Below, one piece after another: positions 6,786 through 9,062 of a stretch of DNA of 9,062 nt (within the stretch, counting starts at the first letter, position 1; each line of letters starts with the position of its first letter). The translations under genes and the position numbers were made by a program. The DNA comes from Candidatus Zixiibacteriota bacterium. Its GTDB lineage: Bacteria > SM23-81 > DAOVCL01. Under the pieces are notes generated by a model that made no database searches, had not been told where the DNA came from, and saw nothing but the letters and a program-made list of their open reading frames with translations. The DNA lies in NCBI GenBank assembly GCA_030670005.1, contig DAOVCL010000071.1, positions 1-9,062 of the forward strand. Direction: 5' to 3'.

Positions 6786-9062
6786 CTAAAAGTTTATCCT
6801 TATCCCAAATCTCACCAACCTGGGAAGATCAAAGCTATTGGGGCTTTTTTCCTTCAGCAGATACTTCCTTTCCCCTGTTGCCCCATAGGTCTCCACATAC
6901 TTCTGTCCCTCAGGGGTAGAAAGCCAGGTGGTCGTAGTCGGGCTGCCGCTGCACTCATAGACATCAACGGCATTCTTCCGACCGAAGAGATTCAGAATCC
7001 AGAGATAGAAATCGGTCTTAAGCCCCATAAGTGAGACTTCCTTATCCGCCTTCAAATCTAACCTATAGGTCCAGGGGCCCTCTATCGAGTTGATGGGGCC
7101 CCGAGGGGTGGGAGCAACTGCAGCCAAGGTAACCTCATTGTAGATCACCATAGGCGTATACGGGGTTCCGCTGGCCGCGGTAAGGATAAGATTCACCCCG
7201 GCCCTCTCCAAGGGAAAGACATTCCCTAATTTGGGCCCTTCCCCCTTACCAACCCTATAGTCAATATTAGCAGAGAACTTGTGCCTCTGATCAAATTCCA
7301 ACGAAGCTAACATCTTGGGAGATTCCGATGCCGTCCAGGCTACATTCCTCTGGGTATTGGTAAAGGAACCAGTCCCGTTAGACCAGGAGAGGCTATAGGC
7401 GAGGTTCATAGCCAGATGGCGGGTTCTCCTCATGGTCAGGGCAAAATCGACCCCCTTTATAGTTCCATAGTCCATATTTTTATAGGAGGCAAAACCCTTA
7501 GGATAAGACCCGATATTGGCCACCTCGACCAGGTTCTTCACATCCTTATAGTAACCCGTGACATCAAGCTTGGTGTTTGCACCGAGCTGTTGGGTCAGTC
7601 CTACCTCGTAAGCCGTCGTCTCCTCAGGTTTTAGATTGGGGTTGCCAAAGGGGTAATAGTATGGACTAGCTTTGACCATATACTCCAAGTAGCCATAGTT
7701 CACATAGAGGTTAACCAGATTGGGCTGTTGGAAGAACTTGCCATAGTTGATGTGGAGAAGGGTCCTATCGGTGACCGGGAATCCAATCCCCAGCCTGGGG
7801 CTGGTGAAGATCCTTACCTTCGCCTCCTTCAAGTCTGCAGGATGTAAGTTCCCTGTGGCATCGGTATAGTCGTTTTCGTTTAGGATGGCGTCTTTATAAG
7901 ACCTCCCATCCGGGGTTGTATACATCCCCAGAGGCAGAAACTCATCCTTCAACATCTTGGTGTCCACATTCAGATAATCCACCCTGAGGCCGGCATTTAC
8001 CACAATCCCCTCATACTCTATCTTGTCCTGCAGATAGAGGGCAGCGGTTATTGGATGCTTGGCCGAATTCAGTTTGGAGGTATCCTGCTCTGTATCCCCG
8101 GTCATATCATAGCCATACCAATCCACATCGTTATAACCTCCTCCTGTAACGCCCAGAAAAACCTTATGGGGGAAGAGGTGTCTGTAGTATCTCAAGGTGT
8201 GTCTCTGAAACTGGAGGCCGGATTTTATCTGATGATGAGGGGTTACCTGGCTGGTGATATCGAAATCTGCACCCACATATGAAGATTTCCGATGGAGATA
8301 GTCATCCCAAACATGGCCCTCATCAGCAGAAGTGGATAGATCATCCCAGGAGTAGAAGAGGGATTCATCATCATATCTGGGGTTGCCAGTCGGTCGGGCA
8401 TAATCATCTAACTTATCGAAGTAGATTCCATCTCCCCTCTTCCTCTCGGTAACATAATAGTTCCCGGAAAGAGTATAGAAGGTTCTATTGCTCAGGGTAT
8501 GAGTAAGCTTGGCGTAGAAAGAGTTGTTCTTATCCTCATATTTGGGGGCGTGATCGATATTAAAGAGATAGTCGTGTCTGTATTCCGTCCACCGGTCCGA
8601 GGAACCAAGGGTGCCCATCTTCAGGTTTATGGCGTTACTCAGCTTCAGGTTCAGCTTGCCCTGCCAGGTATAACCAGAGAGGGAATTATGGGGAAGGATG
8701 TTATCATTGTCCACTTTTACCTCCAAGAACTCCTCTCGAGCTTTATTGACATCTTTGGCATATGGATGGGGAGACCTGTCTCTCTGCCACCTCTTCTCAC
8801 CCGAGAAATAGAAGTTACACCTATCATTATTCGGGATAAGAAGACCGCCTAAGGCAAGGTTATAGACATTGTAGTCGTAGTTGTTGATGCCTATCCAATC
8901 CCCAAGGTTATCGGTAACCGCCTCAAATGCTCCGCTATACTTCCCGGTTCCCTCCTTGGTCACCACATTCACCGCTCCTGACATCACCTTACCATACTCG
9001 GCATTGAATCCCCCAGCCATAGTCACTACCTGTTCAATGGCGTTGCTGTTTATGGCGGTAGT
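6786..9062 (-). CDS. TonB-dependent outer-membrane receptor, N-terminus cut by right edge
   Basis: The frame is open to the window edge, so 758 residues are visible and the GTG at 9026 is internal. Visible residues 5-38 are the end of the plug domain: NSNAIEQVV, then GGFNAEYGKVMSGAVNVVTK, the classic receptor signature. The 22-strand barrel follows, with family-typical words: YLQDKIEYEG (343-352), SPRLGIGFPVTDRT (421-434), YGKFFQQPN (440-448), NPNLKPEETTAYEVGL (474-489), FDQRHKF (590-596) and SGTPYTP (631-637). It ends in RLVRFGIRINF with the C-terminal phenylalanine. Such receptors import siderophores, cobalamin, glycans or peptides using TonB-ExbBD energy. The signal peptide, TonB box and any N-terminal carboxypeptidase-regulatory-like domain lie outside the window, and the substrate cannot be told. 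It is the first visible gene of a unit with the secreted protein 27 nt downstream. Confidence 0.93.
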   Translation of the reverse strand, partial: TTAINSNAIEQVVTMAGGFNAEYGKVMSGAVNVVTKEGTGKYSGAFEAVTDNLGDWIGINNYDYNVYNLALGGLLIPNNDRCNFYFSGEKRWQRDRSPHPYAKDVNKAREEFLEVKVDNDNILPHNSLSGYTWQGKLNLKLSNAINLKMGTLGSSDRWTEYRHDYLFNIDHAPKYEDKNNSFYAKLTHTLSNRTFYTLSGNYYVTERKRGDGIYFDKLDDYARPTGNPRYDDESLFYSWDDLSTSADEGHVWDDYLHRKSSYVGADFDITSQVTPHHQIKSGLQFQRHTLRYYRHLFPHKVFLGVTGGGYNDVDWYGYDMTGDTEQDTSKLNSAKHPITAALYLQDKIEYEGIVVNAGLRVDYLNVDTKMLKDEFLPLGMYTTPDGRSYKDAILNENDYTDATGNLHPADLKEAKVRIFTSPRLGIGFPVTDRTLLHINYGKFFQQPNLVNLYVNYGYLEYMVKASPYYYPFGNPNLKPEETTAYEVGLTQQLGANTKLDVTGYYKDVKNLVEVANIGSYPKGFASYKNMDYGTIKGVDFALTMRRTRHLAMNLAYSLSWSNGTGSFTNTQRNVAWTASESPKMLASLEFDQRHKFSANIDYRVGKGEGPKLGNVFPLERAGVNLILTAASGTPYTPMVIYNEVTLAAVAPTPRGPINSIEGPWTYRLDLKADKEVSLMGLKTDFYLWILNLFGRKNAVDVYECSGSPTTTTWLSTPEGQKYVETYGATGERKYLLKEKSPNSFDLPRLVRFGIRINF

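Noticed and set aside
917..8852. Plus-strand and alternate-frame open frames inside the four minus-strand genes
   Set aside because: They are antisense or out-of-frame shadows of well-supported exported proteins, without ribosome sites or domain-like sequence.
9024..9026. GTG as the start of the receptor
   Set aside because: The frame is open to the window edge and the preceding 12 codons already read as plug-domain sequence (INSNAIEQV).
1..9062. CRISPR arrays, tRNA/rRNA genes, insertion sequences, defence or toxin-antitoxin genes
   Set aside because: No regularly spaced repeats, cloverleaf or rRNA-like stretches, transposase motifs or terminal inverted repeats were seen.

Overview
The window reads as a piece of a Gram-negative (diderm) genome of about half G+C, with every convincing gene on the minus strand. 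It holds three outer-membrane barrel proteins and a large secreted protein with a C-terminal domain of the type IX secretion (T9SS) sorting / FlgD-like kind. That combination, a PorV/PorQ-like barrel beside a sorting-domain cargo and a TonB-dependent receptor, is typical of the Bacteroidota-Chlorobi-Fibrobacterota neighbourhood and related candidate phyla (KSB1, Zixibacteria, Calditrichota, Marinimicrobia and similar). The exact phylum cannot be fixed from the sequence, and no RNA gene or housekeeping marker is present.

Layout, in the direction of transcription (right to left). The right edge cuts a TonB-dependent receptor (6786-9062) inside its plug domain. After 27 nt comes a 1020-residue exported protein with a proline linker, a fibronectin-III-like domain and a T9SS/FlgD-like tail (3696-6758). 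After 31 nt comes a 339-residue PorV/PorQ-family barrel (2645-3664). An 11-bp terminator hairpin (2591-2619) closes this three-gene unit. Only 9 nt beyond it is a good sigma-70-type promoter (2554-2581), a leader of about 140 nt with an orphan Shine-Dalgarno-like sequence and a repeated 9-mer, and then a GTG-started 605-residue outer-membrane barrel of unknown function (590-2407).

The left 589 bases hold no intact gene. On the minus strand, positions 1-179 read as part of a bacterial Ig-like (Big_5-type) domain running off the left edge. Positions 180-285 read in another frame like the end of a LamG (concanavalin-like) domain. The two frames meet at a 4-bp tandem duplication (TCAGTCAG), whose removal would fuse them, so this looks like a frameshifted, eroded surface-protein gene. 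Positions 286-589 have stops in all minus frames.

Working model (inference): the receptor, the secreted protein and the PorV-like barrel are one cell-surface module. The PorV-like protein would help export or attach the neighbouring sorting-domain protein, which could act at the surface with the receptor much as SusD-type lipoproteins act with SusC, but without a lipid anchor. The terminator-promoter pair makes the 605-residue barrel a separate transcription unit.
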